Made by a program: the position numbers and the translations under genes. 36,118 nucleotides of DNA, taken from Burkholderiales bacterium. GTDB lineage: Bacteria; Pseudomonadota; Gammaproteobacteria; Burkholderiales; Burkholderiaceae_C. Below the pieces are notes generated by a model that saw only the letters and a list, made by a program, of their open reading frames with translations, was not told where the DNA came from and ran no database searches. Where the stretch lies: NCBI GenBank assembly GCA_947462065.1, contig CANHNO010000011.1, positions 1-36,118 on the forward strand, given 5' to 3'. Position 1 is the stretch's first letter, and each line of letters begins with the position of its first letter. This document shows, in pieces, positions 27,216 through 36,118 of this stretch.

Positions 27216-27941
27216 TCAGCGGGTTCGCAGCAGGCGCTCGGCCAGTGCGAAGTCAGGGGGAAAGGTCACCTTGAAGTTCTCAGCAGGGCAACGCACCAGG
27301 CGCGGCGCATGGCCCATCGCTTCGATGGCGCTGGCTTCATCGGTGACGACGGTGCCACGCCGCGTGGCCGACGCGATCGCATCACGCAGCAAGCCGAGGC
27401 GAAACATCTGCGGCGTCTGCGCCTGCCATGTAGACGCCCGATCAACCGTGGCCGACACGCGGCCCGCCTCTTCGCGCTTCAAGGTGTCCGCCACCGGCAG
27501 CGCCAGCAAGCCGCCGACTTCGTCCTCGACGCACGCGTCGATCAGCGCATCGACCCATTCGGGGCGGATCAGGCAACGCGCGGCGTCGTGCACCAGCACC
27601 CAGTCGGTGGCCTGCGCGCCGCGTTCGGTCAACGCCTGCAGCCCCGCCGCCACGCTGTCGGCGCGGGTGGCGCCACCCGTGCGCGTCACCCAGCCGTCAA
27701 ACTGCGGAACGCAAGATTCGAACAATGCGTCGGCCGGGCTCAGCACCACCAGCACTCGGTGCAAACGGGCTACCTGCTGCAAGGCCGCCAAGGTGTGGCC
27801 GACCACCGTGCGGCCGGCGAGTGCTTCGTACTGCTTCGGACCCGCGGTACCCGCTCGTTCACCAACACCGGCACAGGGCACCAGGCCGTAGAGGCGGGTC
27901 GAGGCACGCAGCGGTTCAATGGTGGGTTCGGTGTGTGGCAT
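27216..27941 (-). CDS. ispD: 2-C-methyl-D-erythritol 4-phosphate cytidylyltransferase
   Basis: YGLVPCAGVGERAGTAGPKQYEALAGRTVVGHTLAAL; WVLVHDAARCLI; QTPQMFRLGLLRDA; TDEASAIEAMG. Confidence 0.96.
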   Translation of the reverse strand: MPHTEPTIEPLRASTRLYGLVPCAGVGERAGTAGPKQYEALAGRTVVGHTLAALQQVARLHRVLVVLSPADALFESCVPQFDGWVTRTGGATRADSVAAGLQALTERGAQATDWVLVHDAARCLIRPEWVDALIDACVEDEVGGLLALPVADTLKREEAGRVSATVDRASTWQAQTPQMFRLGLLRDAIASATRRGTVVTDEASAIEAMGHAPRLVRCPAENFKVTFPPDFALAERLLRTR

Positions 27942-27966
27942 CGCAGGTTGGAGAGAGGGCGAATTC

Positions 27967-28022
27967 TATAATTCAGGCCTCCATCGCCCCGTGGGTATCG
28001 TCTCCCGGGGCGCTTTGCTTTT
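27967..28022 (+). promoter_or_regulatory. mfd leader: consensus TATAAT followed by a terminator-like hairpin
   Basis: TATAAT 27967-27972; stem CGCCCCG (27985-27991)/CGGGGCG (28006-28012) extended by GGG/TCC, then CTTTGCTTTT; mfd GTG start at 28038. Confidence 0.45.
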
Positions 28023-28037
28023 GGCGCCACGCATCTC

Positions 28038-31000
28038 GTGCAGACACCCTCGATCGCCGCTGGCAAACGCCACACCCTGCCCCGCCCCCTCGGGTCTGCC
28101 GACGCGCTGCTGCTGGCGCGCCATGCGCAGGCACAGGCCGCGGAGAAACGGCTGACAGCCATCATCACCGCCGAGCCAGCTGACACGCAGCGCCTCGAGG
28201 GTGAGTTGGCCTTCTTCGCGCCCGAGTTGCGCATTGCCGTCTTCCCCGACTGGGAAACACTGCCCTACGACACTTTCTCGCCGCACCAGGACCTGATCTC
28301 CGAGCGGCTGGCCACGCTGTGGCGCCTGCTCAAGTCGCACAAGGACGGCGATCTCGATGTGGTGCTGATGCCTGCGTCCACCGCGCTGGTGCGCCTGGCG
28401 CCGCCGAGCTTTCTGGCCGCCTACACCTTCCACTTCAAGCAGAAGGAAACGCTCAACGAGGTGGCGCTGAAGTCGCAGCTGACGCTGGCCGGCTACCAGC
28501 ATGTGAGTCAGGTGGTCTCGCCCGGCGAGTACGCGGTGCGCGGCGGGCTGATCGATCTGTTTCCGATGGGCTCGCTGGTGCCTTACCGCGTCGACCTGTT
28601 CGGTGACGAGGTCGACTCGATCCGCACCTTCGACCCCGACAGCCAGCGCAGCCTGTACCCGGTGCCCGAGGTGCGGCTGTTGCCCGGCCGCGAGTTTCCG
28701 ATGGACGAGGAGGCGCGCACCGCATTCCGCGCCCGCTGGCGCGAGCGCATCGAAGGTGACCCGACCAAGGTGCGGCTGTACAAGGACATCGCCACAGGCA
28801 TCGCAACCGCCGGCATCGAGTACTACCTGCAGCTGTTCTTCGACCAGACGGCGACGATCTTCGAGTACCTGGGGGCAAGCACGGACCGATCGGCCGCCCT
28901 GGTGCTGCATGGCGAAGTCGATGAGGCCTTGAAGCGATTCTGGTCCGACACCCGCGAAAGGCATCGCTTTCTGCAGCACGACCGCGAGCGGCCGATCCTG
29001 CCGCCGGAAGACCTTTTCCTGAAGTCGGAGGAGTTCTTCACGCTGGCTGGCGCGCATGCGACGCTGAGCCTGCGCGGCCGCAGCGCCGAAGGGGCTGCCG
29101 ACACCGCGTGGGCAAGGCCGCTGCCCGACCTCGGTGTCGACCGGGGCGCACCGGAGCCGCTGAAGAAGCTGCAGGTGCATGTCGGCACGACATCGCACCG
29201 CGTGCTGATCGTCGCCGAAACGCAAGGCCGTCGCGAGAGCCTGCTTGAGTTGCTGCGCGACAGCCGCATCGAACCGCCGAGCGTTGCGTCACTGGCCGAG
29301 TTCCAGTCCAGCGACGAGCGCTTTGCCATTGCGGTCGCGCCGCTGGCCGAAGGCTTCTTCTGGACCGATACCGACGAAGATACCGCGATCGAGTTCGTCA
29401 CCGAGACCGAACTCTTTGCCACCAGTCCAACCGCGCGTCGCCGCCGCAAGCAGGAGCAGGTCAGCGACGTCAATGCGCTGATCAAGGACCTTTCAGAGCT
29501 GAAGGTCGGCGATCCGGTCGTGCACATGAACCACGGCATCGGCCGCTACGTGGGCTTGCGCAGTATCGATCTGGGCGATGGCGACAGCGAATTCCTGCAC
29601 CTCGAATACGCCGACAAGGCGACGCTGTATGTGCCCGTGGCGCAGTTGCACCTGATCAGCCGCTACACCGGTGTCAGCGCCGAAGAGGCGCCGCTGCACC
29701 GCCTCGGTTCAGGCCAGTGGGAGAAGGCCAAGCGCAAGGCCGCAGAGCAGGTACGCGACACCGCCGCCGAGCTGCTGAACCTGTATGCCCGCCGCGCTGC
29801 TCGTGAAGGCTATGCCTTCCGCTTCTCGGCGCATGACTACGAGGCTTTCGCGGCGAGCTTCGGCTTCGAGGAAACGCCCGACCAGAAGGCCGCCATCCAC
29901 GCGGTGATCCAGGACATGGTGAGCCCGAAGCCGATGGACCGGCTGGTCTGCGGCGACGTCGGCTTCGGCAAGACCGAAGTGGCCTTGCGCGCAGCGTTTG
30001 TGGCTGTCACGGGAGGCAAGCAAGTCGCGATCCTCGCGCCGACCACGCTGCTGGCCGAGCAGCACTATCAGAACATCGCCGACCGCTTTGGCAAATGGCC
30101 GATCAAGGTGGCCGAGATGTCGCGCTTCCGCTCGGCCAAGGAAATCAAGCAGGCACTCGAAGGCCTGGAAGACGGCACGATCGACATCGTCGTCGGCACC
30201 CACAAGCTGCTGAGCCAGAACACCAAGTTCAAGCGCCTCGGCCTGCTGGTGATCGATGAGGAACACCGCTTCGGCGTGCGCCACAAGGAGGCGATGAAGG
30301 CCCTGCGCGCCGAGGTCGATGTGCTCACGCTCACAGCCACCCCGATCCCGCGGACGCTGGGCATGGCGCTCGAGGGCCTGCGCGACCTGAGCGTGATTGC
30401 GACCGCTCCGCAAAGGCGTCTGGCCATCAAGACCTTCGTGCGCGGCGAGTCCAGCGGCACGATCCGCGAGGCAGTGCTGCGCGAGCTCAAGCGCGGCGGG
30501 CAGGTGTACTTCCTGCACAACGAAGTCGAGACGATCGAGAACCGGCGCAGCAAGCTCGAAGAGCTGATTCCGGAGGCGCGCATTGCCGTGGCCCACGGCC
30601 AGATGCCCGAGCGAGAGCTGGAAAAAGTGATGCGCGATTTCGTCGCGCAGCGACACAACGTGCTGCTGTGCTCCACCATCATCGAGACCGGCATCGACGT
30701 GCCGAGCGCCAACACTATCGTGATCAGCCGCGCCGACAAGTTCGGCCTGGCGCAGTTGCACCAGCTGCGCGGTCGCGTGGGCCGGTCGCACCATCAGGCG
30801 TACGCCTACCTGCTGGTGCCCGATGTTGAAGCACTGACCAAGCAGGCGCAACAGCGGCTGCAAGCCATCCAGGACATGGAAGAACTCGGCTCCGGCTTCT
30901 ACCTCGCGATGCACGACCTGGAGATTCGCGGCGCCGGCGAGGTGCTGGGCGAGAACCAGAGCGGCAACATGATGGAAGTCGGCTTCCAGCTCTACAACGA

Positions 31001-31553
31001 GATGCTGGCCGAAGCGGTGCGCTCACTGAGGGCCGGCAAGGAGCCCGATCTGCTGTCGCCATTGAGCGTGACGACCGAGATCAACCTGCATGCACCGGCG
31101 CTGTTGACCACCGATTACTGCGGTGATGTGCACACGCGACTGAGCCTCTACAAGCGGCTGGCTTCCGCGAACAAGAACGAGCAGATCGACGCGATGCTCG
31201 AAGAGATCACCGACCGCTTTGGCAAACTGCCGCCACAAGGCCAGACACTGTTCGACGTGCACCGGCTGCGCGTGCTGGCCAAGCCCTTTGGTGTCAGCAA
31301 GATCGATGCGGCGCCGAACCTGATGGTGATCAGCTTCCGGCCCAACCCGCCGATCGACGCGATGAAGATCATCGAACTGGTGCAGAAGAACCGCCACATC
31401 AAGCTGGCCGGCAACGACAAACTGCGCATCGAGCGCGCAATGCCCGAGGCCAAGGACCGCGCGCAGATGATTCGCGAGGTGCTGCGTGCGCTCGGGCAGC
31501 CGAAGGCGTCCGAGCCATCGGGCAGCGAACCCGCGAAGTCAGCGGCCCGATGA
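28038..31553 (+). CDS. mfd: Transcription-repair coupling factor Mfd
   Basis: UvrB-like N-term (FPDWETLPYDTFSPHQDLISERL); RID/CarD module (VGDPVVHMNHGIGRYVGL); helicase motifs VCGDVGFGKTEVALRAAF, DEEHRFGV, TATPIPRTL, QLRGRVGRS. Confidence 0.97.
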   Translation: MQTPSIAAGKRHTLPRPLGSADALLLARHAQAQAAEKRLTAIITAEPADTQRLEGELAFFAPELRIAVFPDWETLPYDTFSPHQDLISERLATLWRLLKSHKDGDLDVVLMPASTALVRLAPPSFLAAYTFHFKQKETLNEVALKSQLTLAGYQHVSQVVSPGEYAVRGGLIDLFPMGSLVPYRVDLFGDEVDSIRTFDPDSQRSLYPVPEVRLLPGREFPMDEEARTAFRARWRERIEGDPTKVRLYKDIATGIATAGIEYYLQLFFDQTATIFEYLGASTDRSAALVLHGEVDEALKRFWSDTRERHRFLQHDRERPILPPEDLFLKSEEFFTLAGAHATLSLRGRSAEGAADTAWARPLPDLGVDRGAPEPLKKLQVHVGTTSHRVLIVAETQGRRESLLELLRDSRIEPPSVASLAEFQSSDERFAIAVAPLAEGFFWTDTDEDTAIEFVTETELFATSPTARRRRKQEQVSDVNALIKDLSELKVGDPVVHMNHGIGRYVGLRSIDLGDGDSEFLHLEYADKATLYVPVAQLHLISRYTGVSAEEAPLHRLGSGQWEKAKRKAAEQVRDTAAELLNLYARRAAREGYAFRFSAHDYEAFAASFGFEETPDQKAAIHAVIQDMVSPKPMDRLVCGDVGFGKTEVALRAAFVAVTGGKQVAILAPTTLLAEQHYQNIADRFGKWPIKVAEMSRFRSAKEIKQALEGLEDGTIDIVVGTHKLLSQNTKFKRLGLLVIDEEHRFGVRHKEAMKALRAEVDVLTLTATPIPRTLGMALEGLRDLSVIATAPQRRLAIKTFVRGESSGTIREAVLRELKRGGQVYFLHNEVETIENRRSKLEELIPEARIAVAHGQMPERELEKVMRDFVAQRHNVLLCSTIIETGIDVPSANTIVISRADKFGLAQLHQLRGRVGRSHHQAYAYLLVPDVEALTKQAQQRLQAIQDMEELGSGFYLAMHDLEIRGAGEVLGENQSGNMMEVGFQLYNEMLAEAVRSLRAGKEPDLLSPLSVTTEINLHAPALLTTDYCGDVHTRLSLYKRLASANKNEQIDAMLEEITDRFGKLPPQGQTLFDVHRLRVLAKPFGVSKIDAAPNLMVISFRPNPPIDAMKIIELVQKNRHIKLAGNDKLRIERAMPEAKDRAQMIREVLRALGQPKASEPSGSEPAKSAAR

Positions 31554-31638
31554 AACCCATGATGCTTCGCTTCGCAATTCACCCCAAGCATCTGGTCAGA
31601 TCGACCCCACCCAACTTTCAGCTTCATCACTGACTTCC

Positions 31639-32355
31639 ATGAGCAATCCAACCGGTCTCACGCTGCGCGGTGTCACGCTTCCTTTGCGGCTCGCCGACTT
31701 CAAGTTGATCGCGTTCGACATGGACTCGACGCTGATCAACATCGAGTGCGTCGACGAGATTGCCGATGCCGCCGGCCGCAAGGCCGAGGTGGCGGCGATC
31801 ACCGAGGCCGCGATGCGCGGAGAGATCACCGACTACAAGGACAGCCTGCGCCGGCGCGTCGCGCTGCTGCGTGGCGTCACCGTCGCGCACATGGAGCAGG
31901 TCTACACCGAACGATTGCAACTCAACCCTGGCGCCGAGGCGCTGGTGACAGCCTGCAAGGCGGCCGGCATGAAGGTGCTTCTGGTGTCTGGAGGCTTCAC
32001 CTTCTTCACCGACCGCATTCGCGACCGGCTCGGCATCGATTTCACTCGCTCCAATGTGCTGGAAATCGAGCCCGGCGCGAACTCTGGCCAACTGACAGGC
32101 CGCATGGTCGATCAGCCATGGGGTGACATCTGCGACGGCGCCGAGAAACGCAAGATGCTTCTGGAAACCTGTGCGCAGCTCGGTATCAGCCCCTCACAGG
32201 CCATTGCAATGGGTGACGGCGCCAACGACCTGCCGATGATGGGTGCGGCCGGTCTGTCGGTGGCCTACCACGCAAAACCTGCCGTGCGCGAGAAGGCGAC
32301 GGTCGCGATCGACAGCGGCGGGCTCGACCGGCTGCTGGAGGTGGCACTGCCCTGA
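31639..32355 (+). CDS. serB: Phosphoserine phosphatase
   Basis: LIAFDMDSTLINIECVDEIADAAG; LLVSGGFTFFTDRIRDRLGID; AMGDGANDLPMMGAAGLSVAYHAKP; start trimmed from 31486. Confidence 0.95.
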   Translation: MSNPTGLTLRGVTLPLRLADFKLIAFDMDSTLINIECVDEIADAAGRKAEVAAITEAAMRGEITDYKDSLRRRVALLRGVTVAHMEQVYTERLQLNPGAEALVTACKAAGMKVLLVSGGFTFFTDRIRDRLGIDFTRSNVLEIEPGANSGQLTGRMVDQPWGDICDGAEKRKMLLETCAQLGISPSQAIAMGDGANDLPMMGAAGLSVAYHAKPAVREKATVAIDSGGLDRLLEVALP

Positions 32356-32370
32356 GGGCTGGCCAGCGTC

Positions 32371-32976
32371 TCACCAGGTGCGGAGATCCGACACCCGGTC
32401 GACGATGGCAGCGTAAAGGTCGCGCGTGGACGCGATTGCCGCATCCTGCACCTGCTGCGCGCTCAGCACCTGGCCGTTCGCGCCTTCCAGCGCGCGGGTG
32501 GCGGTGGTGCTGGCCACCACCGTCGGCGCGTAGCCCAGGTTGAATCCGCCATGCGCGGTGGAGTTGATGCACATGTGGGTCATGAATCCGGCCAGCATGA
32601 TCTTCTGGATGCCGATGGCCTTCAGCCGCTCGTCCAGGTCGGTCTGCACGAAGGAATTCGGGTAGCTCTTGGTGATCACCGGCTCACCAGCGATCGGCGC
32701 CACCTCTTCGGCGATCGCACCGATCTCCGCACCGATGTCGTAAGGCGTGCCCGCACCGCCGTCGTGCTGGATGTGGAACACCGGCACCTTCAGATCACGC
32801 GCAATCTCCAGCAATTTCGCGGCTTCCGCGATCGCGGGCTCGACACCATGGAGGCGCATCACACCCCGACGATAGGTGTTCTGCAGATCGATCATGATCA
32901 GCGCCGAGTCGTGCAACTGGCCGGGCTCCTGTCCCAGGCCGACGATGTCTCGGAGTGATGCGGATGCGGTGGTCAT
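32371..32976 (-). CDS. Cysteine hydrolase, isochorismatase-like family
   Basis: ALIMIDLQNTYRRG (Asp), ITKSYPNSF (Lys), IMLAGFMTHMCINST (Cys): apparently intact isochorismatase-fold triad. Confidence 0.88.
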   Translation of the reverse strand: MTTASASLRDIVGLGQEPGQLHDSALIMIDLQNTYRRGVMRLHGVEPAIAEAAKLLEIARDLKVPVFHIQHDGGAGTPYDIGAEIGAIAEEVAPIAGEPVITKSYPNSFVQTDLDERLKAIGIQKIMLAGFMTHMCINSTAHGGFNLGYAPTVVASTTATRALEGANGQVLSAQQVQDAAIASTRDLYAAIVDRVSDLRTW

Positions 32977-33028
32977 GTTGAGCTCCTGTGGCGTTGTTGA
33001 CTCGTCACTGTGCCACGCCGGGGCCTGG

Positions 33029-34315
33029 TCAGGCCACCGCGGCAGAGGCCGATGGCCGTGTCTCCCGCTTGCGCTGGATGCTCACCCCGACCACCGCCGC
33101 GGAAGCCACGCCCACCGTCAGCGCCAAGGCGGAGCCATAGAACACCGCAGACGGCGAACCGTGATCGAGCAGTGCGCCAAACACCGGTGCTGCCATGGCG
33201 AACCCAAGGTCCAGACCCGAGTAAACGGTGCCATAGACCCGGCCTGTGGCGCCCGGTGGCGCCGCCTGCTTGATCAGCATGTCGCGCGACGGGCCGGCGA
33301 GCCCGGTGCCAAAGCCAGCCACGGCTGTCAGCACGACCGCCATCACGCCTGGCAACACGCCACTGCCCACCATCACCAGCAATGCCGCTGAAGCCAGCAG
33401 ACAGGAAGTGATGATCTTTTCCAGCCGCTCGGTGCGCGAGGCCAGAAAGCCACCGATGACGATGCCCACAGCGCCGAACAGCATGTAGCCGCTGACGACC
33501 AGCGAGGTGAGCGTCAGCGGCAGACCGGTCAGCTGCTGCAGTGCCGGGCTTGCGAAACTCTGGATGGCGCTCAGCGCACAGGTCGACCAGAAGAAGAACG
33601 AGAAACACATCCACACCGAGGGCAGACGCAGAAACGCCATCGGGTGCTCGGGCTCGACCGGCTGTCCTGAGGTGCCGGTCGCTGCAGGCACTGGGGCCCA
33701 TTCGCCCGCGCGGTCGTTGATCGCGTCGCGCTGCCACCACAGGATCGCCATCACGCACACCACCATCACCGAGGCGCAGGCGGCTGCCACTCGCCAGGAG
33801 CCCGTGGCGGCACTCAGCCCGGTCAGGAACAGTGGCGCCGCGGCCCAGCCCAGATTGCCGGCCAAGCCGTGCGTGCTGAATGCATGACCCAGACGTGCCG
33901 CCGAAACACGCCGGTTCAGGATGGTGAAGTCGGCCGGGTGGAACGGACAGTTGCCCAGGCCGGCGAGCGCCGCCGCCAGCAGCAAGCCGCTGTAGCCGTT
34001 GGCCAGCGACACCGCGACGCCAGCCAGCGCAAAGCACGACAGCGCAGCAAACAAGACCGGCCGCGCACCGATGCGGTCGACCACGAAGCCTGCCAGCGCC
34101 TGCCCGATGCCGGAAATCACGAAGAAGGTGGTGACCAGCAAGCCCAGCTCGGCATAGCTGAATCCGAAGTCACGGATGAAAAATGGAAACAGCGGCGGCA
34201 GCAGCAGATGAAAGAAGTGCGAGGTGCCGTGGGCCAGACCGACGAGACCGATCGTGCGTGCGTCTTGCCGCAAGGAACCGCCGGCAGGCGCTGGTGTGGA
34301 GTCGTCAGGGGTCAT
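33029..34315 (-). CDS. MFS transporter
   Basis: About 12 TM segments; GLAHGTSHFFHLLLPPLFPFFIRDFGFSYAELGLLVTTFFVISGIGQALAGFVVDRIGARPVLF; GLGNCPFHPADFTIL; start trimmed to MTPDDSTP. Confidence 0.9.
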   Translation of the reverse strand: MTPDDSTPAPAGGSLRQDARTIGLVGLAHGTSHFFHLLLPPLFPFFIRDFGFSYAELGLLVTTFFVISGIGQALAGFVVDRIGARPVLFAALSCFALAGVAVSLANGYSGLLLAAALAGLGNCPFHPADFTILNRRVSAARLGHAFSTHGLAGNLGWAAAPLFLTGLSAATGSWRVAAACASVMVVCVMAILWWQRDAINDRAGEWAPVPAATGTSGQPVEPEHPMAFLRLPSVWMCFSFFFWSTCALSAIQSFASPALQQLTGLPLTLTSLVVSGYMLFGAVGIVIGGFLASRTERLEKIITSCLLASAALLVMVGSGVLPGVMAVVLTAVAGFGTGLAGPSRDMLIKQAAPPGATGRVYGTVYSGLDLGFAMAAPVFGALLDHGSPSAVFYGSALALTVGVASAAVVGVSIQRKRETRPSASAAVA

Positions 34316-34388
34316 CGCAAGCGTCGTTGATGTCGGCTGCACGCCGACCGAGACTTGACAATGTAGTGACATCCCGTGCGTCGCAGTG

Positions 34389-34413
34389 GCGATAGTCGGA
34401 CAATGGCTATCGC
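34389..34413. promoter_or_regulatory. Candidate operator in the MFS/AraC divergent intergenic region
   Basis: GCGATAG (34389-34395), 11-nt spacer, CTATCGC (34407-34413): perfect 7-bp dyad. Confidence 0.4.
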
Positions 34414-34463
34414 AATCCAGCCAAGCATGTCCGTGTCAGAGAAGCCGGCCATCGGGAGAGGAA

Positions 34464-35294
34464 ATGAGAGCACCCAGCGCCAAGCGACACGTCAGCGTGC
34501 CGCCGATGGATCCGCAGGTCTATGCGCCGACGTCGGCGCGCCCATTTACCGCCAAGCTGCGGCATCTGGCGGCTGATACCCGCGTCGATCCACACAGCCA
34601 CCCGTGGGCGCAGATCTCCATGTCGAGCAAGGGCGTGATCCGGATGACCGCCGGTGACAGCACCTACCTGGTGCCACCGCAGCGTGCTTTGTGGATACCA
34701 CCCGACGTCGAGCATGTGGTCACGGTGGTCGAGGATGCCGATCTGCAAACCCTCTACCTGCACCAGGACAGTGAACACAACGGCCCGCTCCGCACGGCGG
34801 GCAGTGATGGCGCGTGGCGGCAGTGCCGTGTGCTCGAAGCATCGAGCCTGCTCCAGGAACTGGTGGCGCACCTGCCGCTGGTATCCGGTAATGGCCCGTC
34901 GACCGAGCGCGAGCGCTGCATCGGCCACCTCGTGCTAGACGAACTGGCCCATGCTCGCCCGGTGCGCCTGGGCGTCGATCTGCCGCGCGACAAACGACTG
35001 CGCGCTCTGTGCGAGAGCGTGCTCGAAGATCCCGCCCGCTGGATCACGCTGAACGATGCAGCCCACCACGTTGGCGCCAGCGCACGCACTATCGCCAGGT
35101 TGTTTCGCGCCGAGCTGGACACCACATTCGTGCAGTGGCGGCAGCAGGTGCTGCTGGCACGCGCACTGTCCATGGCCCCCCGCAAGCTGCCGATGAGCAC
35201 GATCGCCGCAGAGCTCGGCTATGCCAGCGCGAGCGCTTTCAGCGCGATGGTGAAGCGATCCGTCGGGATGTCGCCGAGCCGCTTGCTGGGGTGA
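34464..35294 (+). CDS. AraC family transcriptional regulator with cupin N-terminal domain
   Basis: [24 protein letters not shown] cupin-like; C-terminal [42 protein letters not shown]...[29 protein letters not shown]. Confidence 0.92.
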   Translation: MRAPSAKRHVSVPPMDPQVYAPTSARPFTAKLRHLAADTRVDPHSHPWAQISMSSKGVIRMTAGDSTYLVPPQRALWIPPDVEHVVTVVEDADLQTLYLHQDSEHNGPLRTAGSDGAWRQCRVLEASSLLQELVAHLPLVSGNGPSTERERCIGHLVLDELAHARPVRLGVDLPRDKRLRALCESVLEDPARWITLNDAAHHVGASARTIARLFRAELDTTFVQWRQQVLLARALSMAPRKLPMSTIAAELGYASASAFSAMVKRSVGMSPSRLLG

Positions 35295-35415
35295 TGCAGC
35301 GCGCTGTCTGTGCGCCTCCCGCACGGCTGTCATGCACAGCGCAAAGCCGCACGCGCAGCAAACGATAATTCGAGTCGCGATCTGCGACTGCATCCACCAT
35401 CTTCCGCACCTCTTC

Positions 35416-36118
35416 ATGACCCAGGTCCTCTACGACTTCACACGCCAGGACGCGCGTGGCGCCAGTTGCACCGCACAGGCCTGGGCCAAGGTGCCAGCCG
35501 CTCTGACACCGCCCGAGCGCAGCGCGCTGAAGTCGCGCGCGGCGGCGTTGCTGAAGCAGCATGGGGCCGTGCTGGTTGCCCATTACTACGTGGATGGCGA
35601 CCTGCAGGATCTGGCGCTGGAGACTGGCGGCTGCGTTGCCGACTCGCTGGAAATGGCGCGTTTCGGCCGCGACCACGCGAGCCAGACGCTCGTCGTCGCC
35701 GGGGTGCGCTTCATGGGCGAGAGCGCAAAGATCCTGAGTCCGGGCAAGCGGGTGCTGATGCCCGACCTCGACGCGACCTGCTCGCTCGACCTCGGTTGCC
35801 CGGCCGACGCGTTTTCCCAGTTCTGCGACGCACACCCGGACCGCACCGTGGTTGTCTACGCCAACACCAGCGCGGCGGTGAAGGCACGGGCCGACTGGAT
35901 GGTGACCAGCTCCTGCGCGCTGGCGATCGTCCAGCATCTGAAGGACCAGGGCCAGAAGGTGCTGTGGGCGCCTGACCGCCACCTCGGCCGCTACATCCAG
36001 CAGCACACCGGTGCGGACATGCTGATGTGGAACGGCGAGTGCATCGTGCACGACGAGTTCAAAGGCCTCGAGCTGGAACTGCTGAAGGCGCAATACCCGG
36101 ATGCCAAGGTGCTGGTGC
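35416..36118 (+). CDS. nadA: Quinolinate synthase NadA, N-terminal part; truncated by window end
   Basis: Open frame to the window end (no stop, so absent from the ORF track): [87 protein letters not shown]. Confidence 0.95.
   Translation, partial: MTQVLYDFTRQDARGASCTAQAWAKVPAALTPPERSALKSRAAALLKQHGAVLVAHYYVDGDLQDLALETGGCVADSLEMARFGRDHASQTLVVAGVRFMGESAKILSPGKRVLMPDLDATCSLDLGCPADAFSQFCDAHPDRTVVVYANTSAAVKARADWMVTSSCALAIVQHLKDQGQKVLWAPDRHLGRYIQQHTGADMLMWNGECIVHDEFKGLELELLKAQYPDAKVLV

Noticed and set aside
27966-29225. 419-aa minus-strand ORF opposite mfd (also 29709-30914)
   Set aside because: Antisense shadows of mfd; low-complexity Arg/Gln/His-rich translations.
26697-34315. MFS transporter as a fosmidomycin resistance pump linked to ispD/ispF
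   Set aside because: Some Fsr-like features (FHP motif) but about 5 kb away with unrelated genes between; linkage is likely chance.
35239-36093. 284-aa minus-strand ORF at window end
   Set aside because: Antisense to nadA, which the ORF track misses because its frame has no stop before the window ends.
1-36118. CRISPR arrays, insertion sequences, toxin-antitoxin or defence islands
   Set aside because: No spaced direct repeats, transposases, integrases, or recognisable TA or defence genes seen on either strand.

Overview
The window looks like an ordinary, gene-dense, GC-rich chromosomal segment from a betaproteobacterium, probably Burkholderiales (inferred from gene order and protein style). 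It holds about 36 protein-coding genes and one tRNA-Val(GAC). I found no mobile elements, CRISPR arrays, phage genes or defence-system cassette.

Main blocks, left to right:
- M48 protease, rsgA, a CobD/CbiB(AmpE)-like membrane protein, a NUDIX CoA pyrophosphatase, and the rpsP-rimM-trmD-rplS operon
- a GNAT acetyltransferase interrupted by a +1 frameshift, overlapping a TM2-like gene
- hda-HAD-pcnB-folK, a SirB1-like gene, murJ, rpsT and DUF3579
- argD-argF, a TAXI-type binding protein and an M24 aminopeptidase P
- tRNA-Val, a SPOR-like protein, relA, an alpha/beta hydrolase and a SIMPL-domain protein
- an OmpR/EnvZ-type two-component pair, ispF, ispD, mfd, serB, an isochorismatase-like hydrolase, an MFS transporter with a divergent AraC regulator, and the start of nadA

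I see no convincing new multi-gene system. The most interesting signals are small:
- the GNAT +1 frameshift at a CCC-UGA site
- a promoter plus terminator-like hairpin directly in front of mfd
- three evenly spaced dyads in front of rpsT
- an OmpR-box-like inverted pair in front of the OmpR-type gene
- a chain of stop/start overlaps linking hda, HAD, pcnB and folK

Most long unassigned ORFs in the supplied track are antisense shadows of real genes, as expected at high GC. Family calls rest on motif recognition without database searches.
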